A stretch of DNA of 64,000 nt, from assembly GCA_949775045.1 (NCBI GenBank), contig OX459097.1:8094954-8158953 (forward strand), in the 5' to 3' direction. The position numbers were made by a program, and so were the translations under genes. The notes under the pieces were generated by a model that worked only from the letters and a program-made list of their open reading frames with translations, did not search any database and was not told where the DNA came from. Origin of the DNA: Metridium senile. Its lineage: Eukaryota > Cnidaria > Anthozoa > Actiniaria > Metridiidae. Positions within the stretch are counted from its first letter, which is position 1, and each line of letters begins with the position of its first letter. Below, one piece after another: positions 46,801 to 55,141 of the stretch.

Positions 46801-49800
46801 GCTAAGATCCTGGTCGTCCCGTAAATCGTGCCGCAAGAAAGAACTCCAGTCCTTGATAGGGGTACTGCACCATGCATGCAAAGTGGTATGGCCAGGCCGC
46901 ACTTTCCTCCGCAGGATGATTGACTTGTTGAAACTGTTCAAGAGAGGGGACCATCCTATCCGCTTGAACGTAGAGTTCAGAAGGGATCTACAGTGGTGGT
47001 TGAAGTTCTTTAACCAGTGGAACGGTATCAGTTTCTTCCTCATCCCCTCTCTGGTGCCACCCCCGACAGTTTGTGTAGGCTCTGATGCCTCAGGAGCGAT
47101 CGGCTATGGGGCATACTTAGGAGCTCAATGGTTCAATGGCAAATGGTTGCCCCAGCAGCTGAGCTTGTCTATCGCCTACAAGGAACTTTTCCCGGTGGTC
47201 CTGGCAGCCCATGTTTGGGGCTACCTTTGGGAGCGTCAACGTGTCTTGTTCAAGGTCGACAACCAGTCAGTGGTGGCAATTTTGAACAGTAGGACTTCGC
47301 GAGATCCAGATATTATGGCATTAATGCGCAGTCTGCTGTTTGCAGCGGCACGCTTCTCCTTTTCCTTTTCAGCTGAGCACGTTCCAGGTGTGACCAATGG
47401 TGTTGCTGATGCTCTTTCTCGTTTTCATATGCAGGCCTTTCGCAACCTGGCTCCACATGCCGACCACCAACCAACAGTGATTCCCATGCAACTCCTAGCT
47501 TCCCTGGGAGCAGAACTCTAGCCAACCAGTGTTTAGCTTATTTGTCTGAGGGTCTGGCTCCCTCGACTCGTCGCTGCTACACTTCTGCCCAACATAAGTT
47601 TGTTACTTTCTGCTATCAGAGCGGTCGCTTGGCCCCCTCTGGTTCACCGTGCCCAACAGACGAGTGGACTTTGTGCCTCTTTGCGACAATGTTAGCTGAA
47701 TCCATTCGTCATCCTTCTATTAAAGTGTACTTATCAGCAGTTCGCTCATTGCATATCGAACAAGGTATGCCTGATCCGCTTTTGAATTGCCTCCAGCTAC
47801 AGCGGGTTCTAAAAGGCATTAAGCGTGTGCAAGGCGCAAACATTTCAGCTACGCGCCTTCCAGTCTCTCCAGAGGTGCTCAGTATTGTTAGGGCAGGCTT
47901 AAACCTGTCTTCTTTCGATGACTGTATGTTATGGGCAGCATGCACTTTGGCGTACTTTGGTTTCCTCAGATCTGCCGAATTTACTGTGCCTTCACTGGCG
48001 GCCTTTGATCCAGCGGTCCACCTGTCTGCCCAGGATATCACAGTAGATTCAACAGAGGCACCAACTTGTCTGCAAGTTCATGTCAAAGCATCCAAAACTG
48101 ATCCATTTCGACAGGGCTGTCACGTGTACATTGGTGTAGGGTCTCCATCGCTGTGTGCGGTTAGGTCAGTTCTGTGCTATTTGGCCCGCCGTGGTAATAC
48201 TTCTGGACCCATATTTATTCTGTCTAACGGACAACCGTTAACCAGGCAACTGGTGACTGACCGTCTGAGAGCTATCCTGAAGTCAGCTGGGGTAACCGGC
48301 AACTATTCCAGCCACAGCTTTCGAATTGGGGCTGCAACCATGGCTGCCAAGAGGGGCATCCCGGACCATCTCATTCAAGTATTAGGACGGTGGCAAAGTG
48401 ATGCCTACAAACAATATATCAGGACTCCTCGGGAGGCAATTGTAAGTGCTTCAAGCAAATTGGCATGAGATGGTAAGTTACACTGCCTTGGCTCTAATTT
48501 GATGACGTGTTTGTTTAGCGATCCAGTCATAGTCCTGCGATATTAGCATAAGCGTTATTAGTTTTGCCGGCGGGGGGATGGTGCCTTGGTGCTTGGAGTG
48601 CTAGTTTTGGGTGGTTGGATCGGTCCCATGGCTTTGCCACGGGTCGTCCAGCTCCAAGCACCATATCAAATGCTTGGAGAGAATTCCTTGGAGGTTGACC
48701 CGTGGCTCGGTTGCCATGGTTACCTCTTGCCTATTGCTTCTTGCCTGTTGCCATTGCCTATTGCCATTGCCTATGGACATTGCATTGCTCAAGGCACCTA
48801 CCCTCCATTATAGCGACAAGTTAAATGTGGTTAATATTAAGCAAAGTTAACTTGGAGCTTTGTTCCGGTCAGCGGTTGTTGCTAGCGTGCGCATGCGCCG
48901 ACTCGATGCATCGTGGTCACTGTTCGCCATCTTGCTTTTGCTTGGATTGCTATTGCCCCGCCCACCCTTCCCTGGTTATTGATGGTAAGTATTGTATTCC
49001 ACTGTTGTTCAGTGTGACAGGTGCCGAGGTTGACCCGTGGCTCGGTTGCCATGGTTACCTCTTGCCTATTGCTTCTTGCCTGTTGCCATTGCCTATTGCC
49101 ATTGCCTATGGACATTGCATTGCTCAAGGCACCTACCCTCCATTATAGCGACAAGTTAATTAGAAAAAGAAACACTTTGGTCTTTGTTTTCTAATTCCCC
49201 AGGGGATAATAAATCGTTTGTTTTTTTTTGCTTATGATTATGATAATGACGCTCGTGGGAACCAGGCTTAAGAGTGGTATGTATTGAAATTCCATTTTGT
49301 GATGCTATATCAGGATTCATCAACTCTTATTGACACAAACAAGACAGCACTACAACCCCCTGGGGATATACCATTTGAAGAATATGGGAAAACTGCAACC
49401 ACTGGTACACCATCTAATAAAGTCAAAACAAAAAAGAAAAAGACCAAAGTATTTACTTTTGGAAAATCTAAAAAGGTAATGATTATTTTTATGAAATTTA
49501 GTTAATAATAATAATATGTTTTAGGAGCATATAATTATTGTCTCTATATACTCTTACAATGAAATAAAACGATAAATAGTTATGTTATTAATTAGTTTAC
49601 TCCGACGAATTAATGGCTAAAGCTCGAAACGTCAGTAAAGTTATGTCAACATTTTTACTGTGTTACAAATTTCAATATATTGATTACCTATCGTTTAAAT
49701 ATCAAACACTGATGCAGCCTTTACTAGTTTACTGGCTATTTTCCATTATAAAAACATTATTATGTGGTGCATCAAATGACGTGACTTAAGTTTATATAGA

Positions 49801-52800
49801 CAACAAAAAATAATTGTCAGAAAACATTTACTTTTGATTTATGTCATCATTTTTAGGATAACTAAAGTGAGTATAAGGCTGACAAAGCTAAAACATAAGC
49901 AATAAGACGCAAATAAAATCATTTCTGACTACTTTATTGGAAGCTTACCAAGTTAACACCACTGTACACGACACACATAAACGTTTCACCAATATTTTAT
50001 TTTTGTACAAAACACAAGAATTAAGTTAAATTAAGCTAGTAAAACAACCTCATTTGATTTCATTTATCTGAGCCGGCATTACACTAAAATTACCTTTTAC
50101 TGTCTTTTTCATGCATTCCTCAACACACAATAATAAAAGGAAATAACAAGTAAGAAATTGAGCCGTCCTACCACATTAAACACATCTCCAGTGTGAACTG
50201 TTCTCCAAATGTGCTTCAGTCCTGTCTTGTATCGGTGACCAAAATGAGCTTGGAAGCGCACGTTTACGCATAATTATCTGCACCAAAAATGTAGCTATGA
50301 AATTATCACGTGCACTGTTCTGCCTCGGTGATAGCACTTGTTTGTGCAAGTTTGTGAAGAATAGTGTATAATAGTTAAGTTTTATTTCACCCTTATATGG
50401 CGTGCACTCTAATAATTATAATGAAATTTGTAACACCGTAAAAAATGTTGACTTAACTTTACTGACGTTTCAAGCTTTAGCCCTTCGTCGGAGTAAAAGA
50501 GTCTATAGTATTGATGTAAAACCATCTATCTTTCTTTCATCTTTTTACCTGTTATGCAGTGCTGTGTATGTGGTTCTAGTGATGTATTGTTTTATTTCTA
50601 ATTAGGTTGAAGGAGATGGTAATGATTTTAATACTCTACCACCTGGAGAACAAGTGAGAGTTTGCAAGAAAAATATTAAAACTTTTGAGCAACAAGTTCA
50701 ACAACTGAAGTCATCAAGGTTGGTATCAACACTGCTAGATAAGATGATGTTGTTAATGATGATGACAATGACGATGGTGATACTGTTGTTGTTGATGATG
50801 ATGTTGTTGTTGCTGATGGTGGTGGTGGTGGTGATGATGATGATGATGTTTTTGATGATGATGACAATGACAATGATGATGGTGATACTGTTGTTGATGA
50901 TGATGTTGTTGTTGCTGATGGTGGTGGTGGTGTTGGTGGTGGTGATGATGATGTTTTTGATGATGATGGCAATGACGATGATGATGGTGATACTGTTGTT
51001 GATGATGTTGTTGTTGCTGATGGTGGTGGTGATGTTAATAATGAAGATGGTGTTGTTGTTGATAATAATAATATAATGTAAATGTAAATTAACATAAATG
51101 TAAATTCATGAAGTCAACATAGTTGAACAGATGATGGCTGTGGAAAAAATGATCACTTTCCAAAATTTTCACAACAACAATTTATTATTAACATACAGAG
51201 AAGCAATGGAAAAAATGGCCCAAGTTTACCAGCAAAATCCAAACCTTGGTGACCCAGCATCAACGGAAGAAGGATTGCGTGAAAATGCCAAGGAACTTGA
51301 CAGATGCAGTATGGAATTATTCAAATATCAGTCTTACTTAGCAACTATTGAGAACACTGCAGCTCCAACGCCACCACCGAGTTATTCTAAGTCCTCAAGT
51401 ACGCAGCCTCCCCCAGCCCCATCTGATAACGTTCCTCCAGCACCTCCGCCAGCACCTAGTCTTTTGGTCCCTCCTGTTGAAGAACCTGAAGACGGTGATG
51501 AGGGTGAATTTGAAGAAGAAAGATGTCGAGTTCTCTACGATTTTGAAGGTATAACATTTTGCAAACTACATGTATTAGCCTCCCTCGCAGCCGTTCTAAG
51601 TGTCGTCACGCAACGTTCTTTCCTCACTAACTTCTCTCTTTGTGGTGAGAGAACGTGCCGTGACGACACTAAGAACGGCTGCGAGGGAGATTAGCAAACT
51701 ATCAGATAAAAGAAAAACATCCACTTGACCTCAATCCAGCTTAGTTATTGGCATGAATAGACTACATGCCAGGCCTCGCGTTATTTTGTTCCGTTTTGCT
51801 AGTTCATTTCTTGGTTTTGTGTCTTTTTCGATTTTGCTTTCCTCTTTCTTTGAATTTTGTTTTATTTCTCGTTGTTTCGGGTGTTTCAAGGCTCATTTTC
51901 CTCATTTCGCTTACTTTTCGTACGAGTTGTTTTGGTTCACGTAACTAATTGTCTATGTATTTTATATATTTACAAAAGTTTTAAATTATATTATAAAATA
52001 ATTATTAGAATTCACGCATTCTGATTGGCTGAGGCGCTTGCTTTATGAGAGCATATAGCACGCGCGTTTGCATTCAAATAGGTCGATTTGTATTTGATAA
52101 AAGAAATAGAAAACTTTCTTACATTGATATATCCAGCTATAACTGCATACAGCACGCGCGTTTGCATGTTGTTCAAATAGGTCGATTAATTTGTATTTTA
52201 TAAAAGAAATAGAAAACTTTCTTACATTGATATATCCAGCTATAACTGCATACAGCACGCGCGTTTGCATGTTGTTCAAATAGGTCGATTAATTTGTATT
52301 TTATAAAAGAAATAGAAAACTTTCTTACATTGATGTATCCAGTTATAACTGCACACAGCACGCGCGTTTGCATGTTGTTCAAATAGGTCGATTAATTTGT
52401 ATTTTATAAAAGAAATAGAAAACTCTCTTACATTGATGTATCCAGTTATAACTGCATACAGCACGCGCGTTTGCATGTTGTTCAAATAGGTCGATTTGTA
52501 TTTTATAAAAGAAATAGAAAACTCTCTTACATTGATGTATCCAGTTATAACTGCATACAGCACGCGTGTGCGTTTTCTATTTCTTTTGTATACACCTTTT
52601 CCGAATGAAAAGCACACAAGCTAGTGGCGCAAAGGATCATGGATCAGTTCAGAATCTAAATGTGCATTCGGAACGCCTTTCTTGTTGTTTGATAAGTCAA
52701 AACGGTCATTTCTCAATAACATATTGAAAGAGTAGCAATGTGGCCATGAAATCCCTGTGTCCTAATAAAATTTGCATAGGTTACCCATAGTCCCCTGCGC

Positions 52801-53023
52801 TACTAGCTTGTAGGCAAGGGTGTAATTGTATGAAAGTTCGAGCCTAAATATAACGTGTTAAACTTGTTTTGTAGGTACAAATGATGGTGAACTGCCCGTT
52901 CACGAAGGAGAGGAACTCATAGTAACAGAGCCCGATGCAGATGGAAGCGGATGGACTAAAGTAATGGGGAATAACGACAATGAAGGATATGTACCAACAG
53001 CTTATCTCATGATGATAGATTAA
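34878..53023 (+). CDS. F-BAR/HR1/SH3 protein, CIP4/FNBP1 (TOCA) family
   Basis: Cytoplasmic adaptor that bends membrane and links Cdc42 to N-WASP/dynamin-type SH3 partners (family knowledge). Twelve exons: 34878-34901, 35059-35174, 36631-36681, 39505-39652, 40796-40858, 40949-41053, 42117-42245, 43685-43831, 49314-49475, 50606-50718, 51199-51548, 52875-53023. They give one 518-aa frame with GT-AG introns. The start MSWGTDLW matches the family N-terminus. F-BAR spans about residues 1-270 ([40 protein letters not shown] just beyond). HR1 coiled coil is at about 316-390 ([14 protein letters not shown]). A Pro-rich linker covers about 392-440. SH3 is at about 457-514 ([23 protein letters not shown]). 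It is slightly shorter than human CIP4/FNBP1 (about 600). One ancestral gene probably represents the three vertebrate paralogues. Intron 8 (5.5 kb) carries a Ngaro element. Confidence 0.96.
36395..36505. mobile_element. Half copy of the CGCGCGGCCATAT MITE
   Basis: CGCGCGGCCATATCTGTAAC ... ACAACTTTCTCCCGTTC ... AAAGAAACGCTTGC ... CGCAGGCT matches the right half of the element at 57726-57983. The left half is absent. Confidence 0.75.
37066..37772. mobile_element. Composite foldback element in F-BAR intron 3
   Basis: Outer ends ACTTACAAAATGGAGATATA / TATATCTCCATTTTGTAAG enclose iterated AGATATATCTGAAATGTATG words. Within it, ACCTATTTCAATTAACGTTG to GGGAGCTC (37365-37425) mirrors GAGCTCCC to AATTGAAATAGGT (37544-37612). 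That is a roughly 60-bp perfect inner stem with a different core. Confidence 0.85.
38308..38702. mobile_element. MITE, GGACTGGGTACTAG family, full copy
   Basis: TTGGCCAATACCAAATCGAG / CTCGATTTGGTATTGGCCAA ends, AGGACTGGGTACTAGTTT and its mirror. Central GGAGGGACAGGCGTCCTTCC. It is the best preserved of the three copies. Confidence 0.9.
38880..39092. mobile_element. Palindromic MITE (CAGTTCCCT ends), copy 2
   Basis: CTACAGTTCCCTGCACAGTC / GCGCAGGGAACTGTGAACGG, with AGCTTGCAATGATAGAGAC inside. It matches the copy at 25125. Confidence 0.85.
39144..39350. mobile_element. Octamer/CCAAT MITE, copy 3
   Basis: Two 20-bp units at each end and mirrored ATGCAAAT octamers around ACCAATCAGAGAAGTTCGC. 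The left terminus has lost its GGTTCCC. It lies about 155 bp before exon 4 of the F-BAR gene. Confidence 0.9.
39815..40755. repeat. ~940-bp polypyrimidine (CCTT)n tract
   Basis: Almost uninterrupted C/T on the + strand in F-BAR intron 4, ending about 40 bp before exon 5. It contains a roughly 110-bp higher-order repeat (TTGCATCTTGCATCCTC at 40009 and 40119) and 31-60-bp sub-repeats near 40495-40600. All long ORFs here, on both strands, are artefacts. Confidence 0.97.
41385..41835. mobile_element. Foldback-type repeat (GGTCTGATATTTTC)
   Basis: CCGGTCTGATATTTTCCCAT near 41427 and GACGTCGGTCTGATATTTTC near 41783 bracket a region with inverted ATATGGCTC / CGGTTAATAATCC boundaries. Several copies of the same word occur in both senses. 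Boundaries are uncertain. Confidence 0.5.
41907..42041. mobile_element. Small palindromic MITE in intron 6
   Basis: GGGCTTACAGTACTTTGCGA / TTTTGCAAAGTACTGTAAGCC ends with AATCTGCACTTTGCAAA mirrored inside. It ends about 75 bp before exon 7. Confidence 0.85.
42300..42720. repeat. SINE with downstream inverted repeat
   Basis: A tRNA-like head (GACTGAGCAGTTTAGCCCCT; CCAGGTTTGAGTATTC) is followed by AGGTGCATTTGCACAGGCT. The word CTGTGCAAATGCGCCTTTTG lies inverted near 42662. Related text at about 27390-27480 shows this body is repeated. Confidence 0.55.
43232..43632. repeat. 31-bp minisatellite, 13 units
   Basis: Unit core is TAGTCCTCCCCCTTGGGCTC plus TGGTTGTGGTT. Variation is limited to a few positions, so the array is young. 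It stops about 50 bp before the 3' splice site of F-BAR exon 8. Confidence 0.96.
44071..44204 (+). repeat. Ngaro split direct repeat A1
   Basis: Begins ATGTGGTTAATATTAAGCAA and ends GGATTGCTATTGC. It is identical to A2 at 48825-48957. It contains GCGTGCGCATGCGCCGACTC, an NRF1-like CpG palindrome that may belong to the element's promoter. Confidence 0.9.
44352..45590 (+). CDS. Ngaro ORF1, Gag-like protein
   Basis: Structural protein expected to package the element's RNA. The reading frame opens at 44283, but the Met at 44352 ([10 protein letters not shown]) is the likelier start, leaving 412 aa. The N-terminal third is Ser/Thr/Pro/Ala-rich and low complexity. The middle (about residues 180-330) is a conserved-looking helical region ([31 protein letters not shown]). 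The C-terminus has Cys/His clusters: CYSWNAGQC...CRFRHIC, then [13 protein letters not shown], a CX2CX3HX4C knuckle, followed by a basic tail. Base composition is GC-richer than the surrounding intron. The ORFs in other frames at 44281-44938 are shadows. Confidence 0.85.
   Translation: MPRQTRNSLESIPSTTCSSSSDSGSSGIVPAMSGTPPTVSAPSTELVASLVEALKAPLSAMVQDAVQAANVGQAPCWSSASVISSSSTPLQAQTNHYAQSGSLPAWATAASSGLALTSTSTSHSAGAMAAPLAGTSITSVPSFVSCFSLPGALPNPPSTRSAPISSVWPVVDRLPGSIPLNQPFVVGPGYSPIPYKVVAQITAGKFVHFEELLPENILVNEPEPQLLFDGHLVFSPNTKRHKRQISDITSWGEAFTIYSLIVGKYFPDRKDDLLRYKLLIMRTYRQFAGNAWLNYDRAFRELAAAENRTTWSEMNVQLYNFHTAGAQVRSLAMAAPSQGKWEAQGNPVSKTHCYSWNAGQCIATSTTCRFRHICSACDGDHRRKACPHHRQPPHTEHSQSGEPDEIKRRKRY
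45591..45835. other. Ngaro ORF1-ORF2 spacer with ATT/ATG-rich microsatellite
   Basis: Imperfect ATTATTATG repeats (about 45660-45745) and a T-run separate the two ORFs. No coding signal was seen. How ORF2 is translated is not obvious: there is no overlap with ORF1. Confidence 0.6.
45836..47521 (+). CDS. Ngaro ORF2, reverse transcriptase and RNase H
   Basis: 561 aa from the first Met; the true start may differ because the first ~25 residues look non-conserved. RT palm motifs are intact: [15 protein letters not shown] (Asp184), [13 protein letters not shown], and YLDD at 250-253, followed by LGIEIDT. RNase H follows with catalytic residues D417 ([15 protein letters not shown]), E450 (YKELFP), D475 (KVDNQSVV) and D525 in GVADALSRF. 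The protein copies element RNA into DNA and degrades the template. No protease or integrase domain is present, which fits the DIRS order. The stop is TAG at 47519-47521, inside the upstream open part of the recombinase frame. Confidence 0.93.
   Translation: MCWWRVIVVKTFCDSCILFLVESSPKLPSVADISPLNYNRFLYELQSHPDKQWVEFILHGILEGFKLGFNPAIKLKAVKKNKALAHQQAHIIDAYLDNEVQRGRLAGPFDLPPISPLQVSGFGVIPKKGQPGKWRLIFDLSSPLGYSVNDGINPGDCSLQYINLDDIVHMVAKLGRGALLAKFDIESAYRNVPIHPTDRHLLGMKWRSKYYVDLALPFGLRSAPFIFNSIASSVEWILRSNYDIPDILHYLDDFVLAGPPGSPLCHSRLSTATSVTADLGLPLHPDKCVGPATCLVVLGIEIDTLAETLRLPTEKFAAILELLRSWSSRKSCRKKELQSLIGVLHHACKVVWPGRTFLRRMIDLLKLFKRGDHPIRLNVEFRRDLQWWLKFFNQWNGISFFLIPSLVPPPTVCVGSDASGAIGYGAYLGAQWFNGKWLPQQLSLSIAYKELFPVVLAAHVWGYLWERQRVLFKVDNQSVVAILNSRTSRDPDIMALMRSLLFAAARFSFSFSAEHVPGVTNGVADALSRFHMQAFRNLAPHADHQPTVIPMQLLASLGAEL
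47410..48468 (+). CDS. Ngaro ORF3, tyrosine recombinase
   Basis: The frame is open from 47410, overlaps ORF2 by 112 bp in the -1 register, and has no ATG until about 47689. That ATG would remove the N-terminal core-binding part, which reads [20 protein letters not shown]. Catalytic residues are present: Arg in FLRSAEF (47968), HSFR (His 48313, Arg 48322), Trp in LGRW (48391) and the nucleophile Tyr in KQYIR (48415). The protein integrates circular cDNA by site-specific recombination without a target duplication. Translation may need a -1 frameshift, a non-AUG start or a spliced RNA; the sequence alone does not decide. Confidence 0.9.
   Translation, partial: CSFSFSYAGLSQPGSTCRPPTNSDSHATPSFPGSRTLANQCLAYLSEGLAPSTRRCYTSAQHKFVTFCYQSGRLAPSGSPCPTDEWTLCLFATMLAESIRHPSIKVYLSAVRSLHIEQGMPDPLLNCLQLQRVLKGIKRVQGANISATRLPVSPEVLSIVRAGLNLSSFDDCMLWAACTLAYFGFLRSAEFTVPSLAAFDPAVHLSAQDITVDSTEAPTCLQVHVKASKTDPFRQGCHVYIGVGSPSLCAVRSVLCYLARRGNTSGPIFILSNGQPLTRQLVTDRLRAILKSAGVTGNYSSHSFRIGAATMAAKRGIPDHLIQVLGRWQSDAYKQYIRTPREAIVSASSKLA
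48691..48824 (+). repeat. Ngaro split direct repeat B1
   Basis: GAGGTTGACCCGTGGCTCGG to TATAGCGACAAGTTAA, directly abutting A2. The interior has iterated TTGCCTATTGC. It is identical to B2. The B1-A2 junction represents the joined ends of the circular intermediate. Confidence 0.9.
48825..48957 (+). repeat. Ngaro split direct repeat A2
   Basis: Copy of A1 embedded between B1 and B2. It is followed by a 68-bp unique segment (CCCGCCCACCCTTCC...) before B2. Confidence 0.9.
49026..49160 (+). repeat. Ngaro split direct repeat B2 (3' terminus)
   Basis: Second copy of B1, ending CGACAAGTTAA at the element's 3' boundary. The flanking TTAGAAAAAG belongs to the interrupted MITE. Confidence 0.9.
49597..49750. 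repeat. Retroelement tail copy in intron 9
   Basis: TTTACTCCGACGAATTAATG ... GCTCGAAACGTCAGTAAAG ... TGTTACAAATTTCAATATA ... ATCAAACACTGATGCAGCC. Orientation is opposite to the 50420 copy, so the two could pair. Confidence 0.75.
50420..50502. repeat. Retroelement tail copy in intron 9, inverted
   Basis: AATGAAATTTGTAACACCGT ... TTGACTTAACTTTACTGACG ... CTTTAGCCCTTCGTCGGAGT. It is nearly identical to 55933-56022. Confidence 0.8.
50740..51070. repeat. Imperfect GAT/GTT trinucleotide repeat
   Basis: ATGATG, GTTGTT and GGTGGTGG blocks with a higher-order unit of about 100 bp in F-BAR intron 10. The Met/Leu/Val-only + ORF and Ser/Pro-only - ORF are artefacts. Confidence 0.95.
51575..51692. mobile_element. 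Palindromic MITE next to exon 11
   Basis: TTAGCCTCCCTCGCAGCCGT ... / ACGGCTGCGAGGGAGATTAG, with GTGTCGTCACG / CGTGACGACAC inside. It starts only about 30 bp after the exon 11 donor site. A related pair is at 63366-63450. Confidence 0.9.
52040..52575. repeat. 103-bp tandem repeat, six units
   Basis: The block CAGCACGCGCGTTTGCATGT recurs at about 52069, 52153, 52256, 52359, 52462 and 52561. Units carry CAAATAGGTCGATTAATTTG and AGAAATAGAAAACT. It lies in F-BAR intron 11; minus-strand ORFs here are read-throughs. Confidence 0.93.
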
Positions 53024-53231
53024 TGCAGCAACAATTTAAGCATCCTTTATTCGAAATATATAGTCATATAAAGTTAAAATATTTTTGATTCATTTGTACT
53101 CTTAAATCTTCAAGAGACTTGTGTATAAAAGATGTTGAAGGCATCAATTAGCGTTGCTCAGGAGTATAACATTATTATATAGATCTATACAAAATGTTTA
53201 TTTTTACAAAGCTGATAGAGGGGAATGATTA

Positions 53232-53402
53232 AGGCCCGGGTAAACGGCTTCAACATTGGTTCGATTTTGTTGAACGCTGGAGAATGGTTGTTGCAATTGA
53301 ACGATGTTGAACGTAGGGGGATAAACGGCTTCAACATTGCCATTCAACAAAATCGAACGGATGTTGAAGCAAATGTTGAAGCCGTCTGCACGGGCCTTTA
53401 GA
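53232..53402. mobile_element. MITE with AAGGCCCGGGTAAACGG ends
   Basis: AAGGCCCGGGTAAACGGCTT at the left and GAAGCCGTCTGCACGGGCCTTT at the right are inverted. TTCGATTTTGTTGAACG / CATTCAACAAAATCGAA form inner arms. Confidence 0.85.
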
Positions 53403-53800
53403 AAACCGGCAAACTTCAGAGGACACGGCGCCGGCTATTGTTTTGACGTAGGTCATCACGTGACCTCCACCGTACACAAACCAAACGTGGAGGATTGTGG
53501 GAGCATTCCCCTCTACCAACTTTGATTTGAGGTTGTCGTTAAAAGGCATTGGAACATCGCTTTGAGACAGAGATAAGGTTAAACAATAGCTTCTCCTGTG
53601 ATGGGAGGGGTGAGTTGTTCTTTTGACTTCTTTATGAAGCCATCACCATTTCGTTAGCACTGTAGTAATAATATAATAAAATTCATCCCGTTTATTGTTT
53701 TAAAAATAATATTAATAATATTAAAATAAACTCAAATTAATTTTGCTCAAGTTATAGACGTTTTAATTAGTTGTTAGTTTCTTAGAATTCTCAAAAAATG

Positions 53801-53932
53801 TGACGTCGTTTAAGTATGACATCATTGCCATAAAAATGACGTCAAGATCATAATGACGTTATCATTCAAGTGATGTCAAAATGAAAGTGACGTCAAAATG
53901 AAAATGACGTCATAATCACCTAAGTGACGCCG
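53801..53932. promoter_or_regulatory. Cluster of eight CRE-like (TGACGTCA) sites
   Basis: Perfect TGACGTCA occurs at 53837, 53888 and 53905. One- or two-base variants occur at 53801, 53817, 53854, 53871 and 53925. Spacing is 16-20 bp. CRE is the CREB/ATF palindrome. The regular spacing also suits a decayed 17-bp tandem repeat, so function is uncertain. Confidence 0.5.
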
Positions 53933-55141
53933 ATATCAAAATGGTGTTATTGCAATAAATAATATTTTTGGTAGTCGTTAACATTAATATACAACATGTA
54001 AGGGAGGGGTAGGTCAGTCACTTTGACCTCTGTATCCCTTAAAATTTATTTTATTAAAAGTAACATAATGTACATTGAGTTATTCAAATTAATTAAGTTT
54101 TGATGTCTTAAAATACAATAATAAATACAATTTACAAGCTTTCTTGGTCTGCCTTTCTATACTATACTATGTAGTCTTGATTTTTTTTCAAAATTTCTGC
54201 AATACAAATAAAAGTACACCGGTTAGGACAGTATTCGTTTTGCGATTACTTAAACACAGCAGTTGTCAGCAGGGAAGGTGATAGTTGAACTTGAAAAAAT
54301 TGATTGTAAGGTCCCATTTTCCCTTCTTTTTTCTCCCCATTTTCTCTCGCTTTTCTCCCATTTTTTTCCCATTTCTCTTCATGTTATCTCCCTTTTCTCT
54401 GCCATTTCTCTTTCTTTTCTTTCCCTGTTTATCAGTCTTTTCCTTTCTCTATTTCTGTTTTGACTATTTTTCTTCGTGCACCATCTGCTTGGAATTGACA
54501 ATCAAAATCGCTGTAGGCACTTCGATATGAATGAATACGTCCCAATTCAGAATTTTTAATAGAATTGATCTCTTTGCACCTGTATCTGTAGTTTGATCTT
54601 ATAAGATCGGAAAAGAAAAACTAAAACATTTTTTGGGGGGATTTACTTTGTAATGAAGCTATCCCATTTTTATTATTAGTCTTTTTTGAATCTATTACTG
54701 AACAAGGTGTACAAAATGATGACATCTATAACTACAAAGTTCAATTTTGACCATTGTATACGGATGTGCAAAATAAATCTCTGATCTTTTACAAATTATA
54801 AAACCGTCAACTATATAGCAGTAATGTCGTATTTGCTAGTACCGCAAAACACTTATACTTGTAGTCGTTACAGCTGCACAGGGCAATCGTACTCTAAACA
54901 AGCCTAAACAGAATAACATGTTTGTTCAAAGCACGATTAGTAAATCTTTAAAAGAGAGTTAATCCTGTGTCAGTATTACTATAATCGACCGCTTTATTGC
55001 TAATCCTTGTTTAAATATTTACTGAGTTACTGACTAAACATATATAGCTAATCCTTTATCAGTACTAATCGAGCTTTGAGCAACTGAGGCTAGAAGTGCA
55101 CCAGCCGTTTCCGTCAAACTTACCAGTGCTGTTTATTTCCT

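Larger units (their letters stand above)
44071..49160 (+). mobile_element. Ngaro-type tyrosine-recombinase retrotransposon
   Basis: Roughly 5.1 kb, same strand as the host gene, in F-BAR intron 8. It has split direct repeats in A1 ... B1-A2-B2 order: A1 44071-44204, B1 48691-48824, A2 48825-48957, B2 49026-49160. It encodes a Gag-like protein, reverse transcriptase/RNase H and a tyrosine recombinase, all without internal stops. There is no integrase, protease or LTR. By my reading A1 and A2, and B1 and B2, are identical, which points to recent insertion. The SGNH hydrolase some Ngaro elements carry is absent. Confidence 0.94.
44019..49272. mobile_element. MITE split by the Ngaro insertion
   Basis: Left remnant 44019-44070 (AAAACCTGGTTCACACTGTG, then CATAATCATAATCATAAGC) mirrors right remnant about 49228-49272 (GCTTATGATTATGATAATGA, then GTGGGAACCAGGCTTA). 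The retroelement lies between them, so it landed in an older MITE. Confidence 0.8.
53024..55141. other. Intergenic region downstream of the F-BAR gene
   Basis: It holds a MITE at about 53232-53402 and the CRE-like cluster at 53801-53932. A possible AATAAA polyadenylation signal lies near 53675, and a stretch of CCCATTTTCTC words at 54310-54450. No gene was found. Confidence 0.5.

Noticed and set aside
50654..51095. Met/Leu/Val ORF (+) and Ser/Pro ORF (-)
   Set aside because: Trinucleotide repeat in an intron. The first codons of the + ORF belong to F-BAR exon 10, which splices at 50718.
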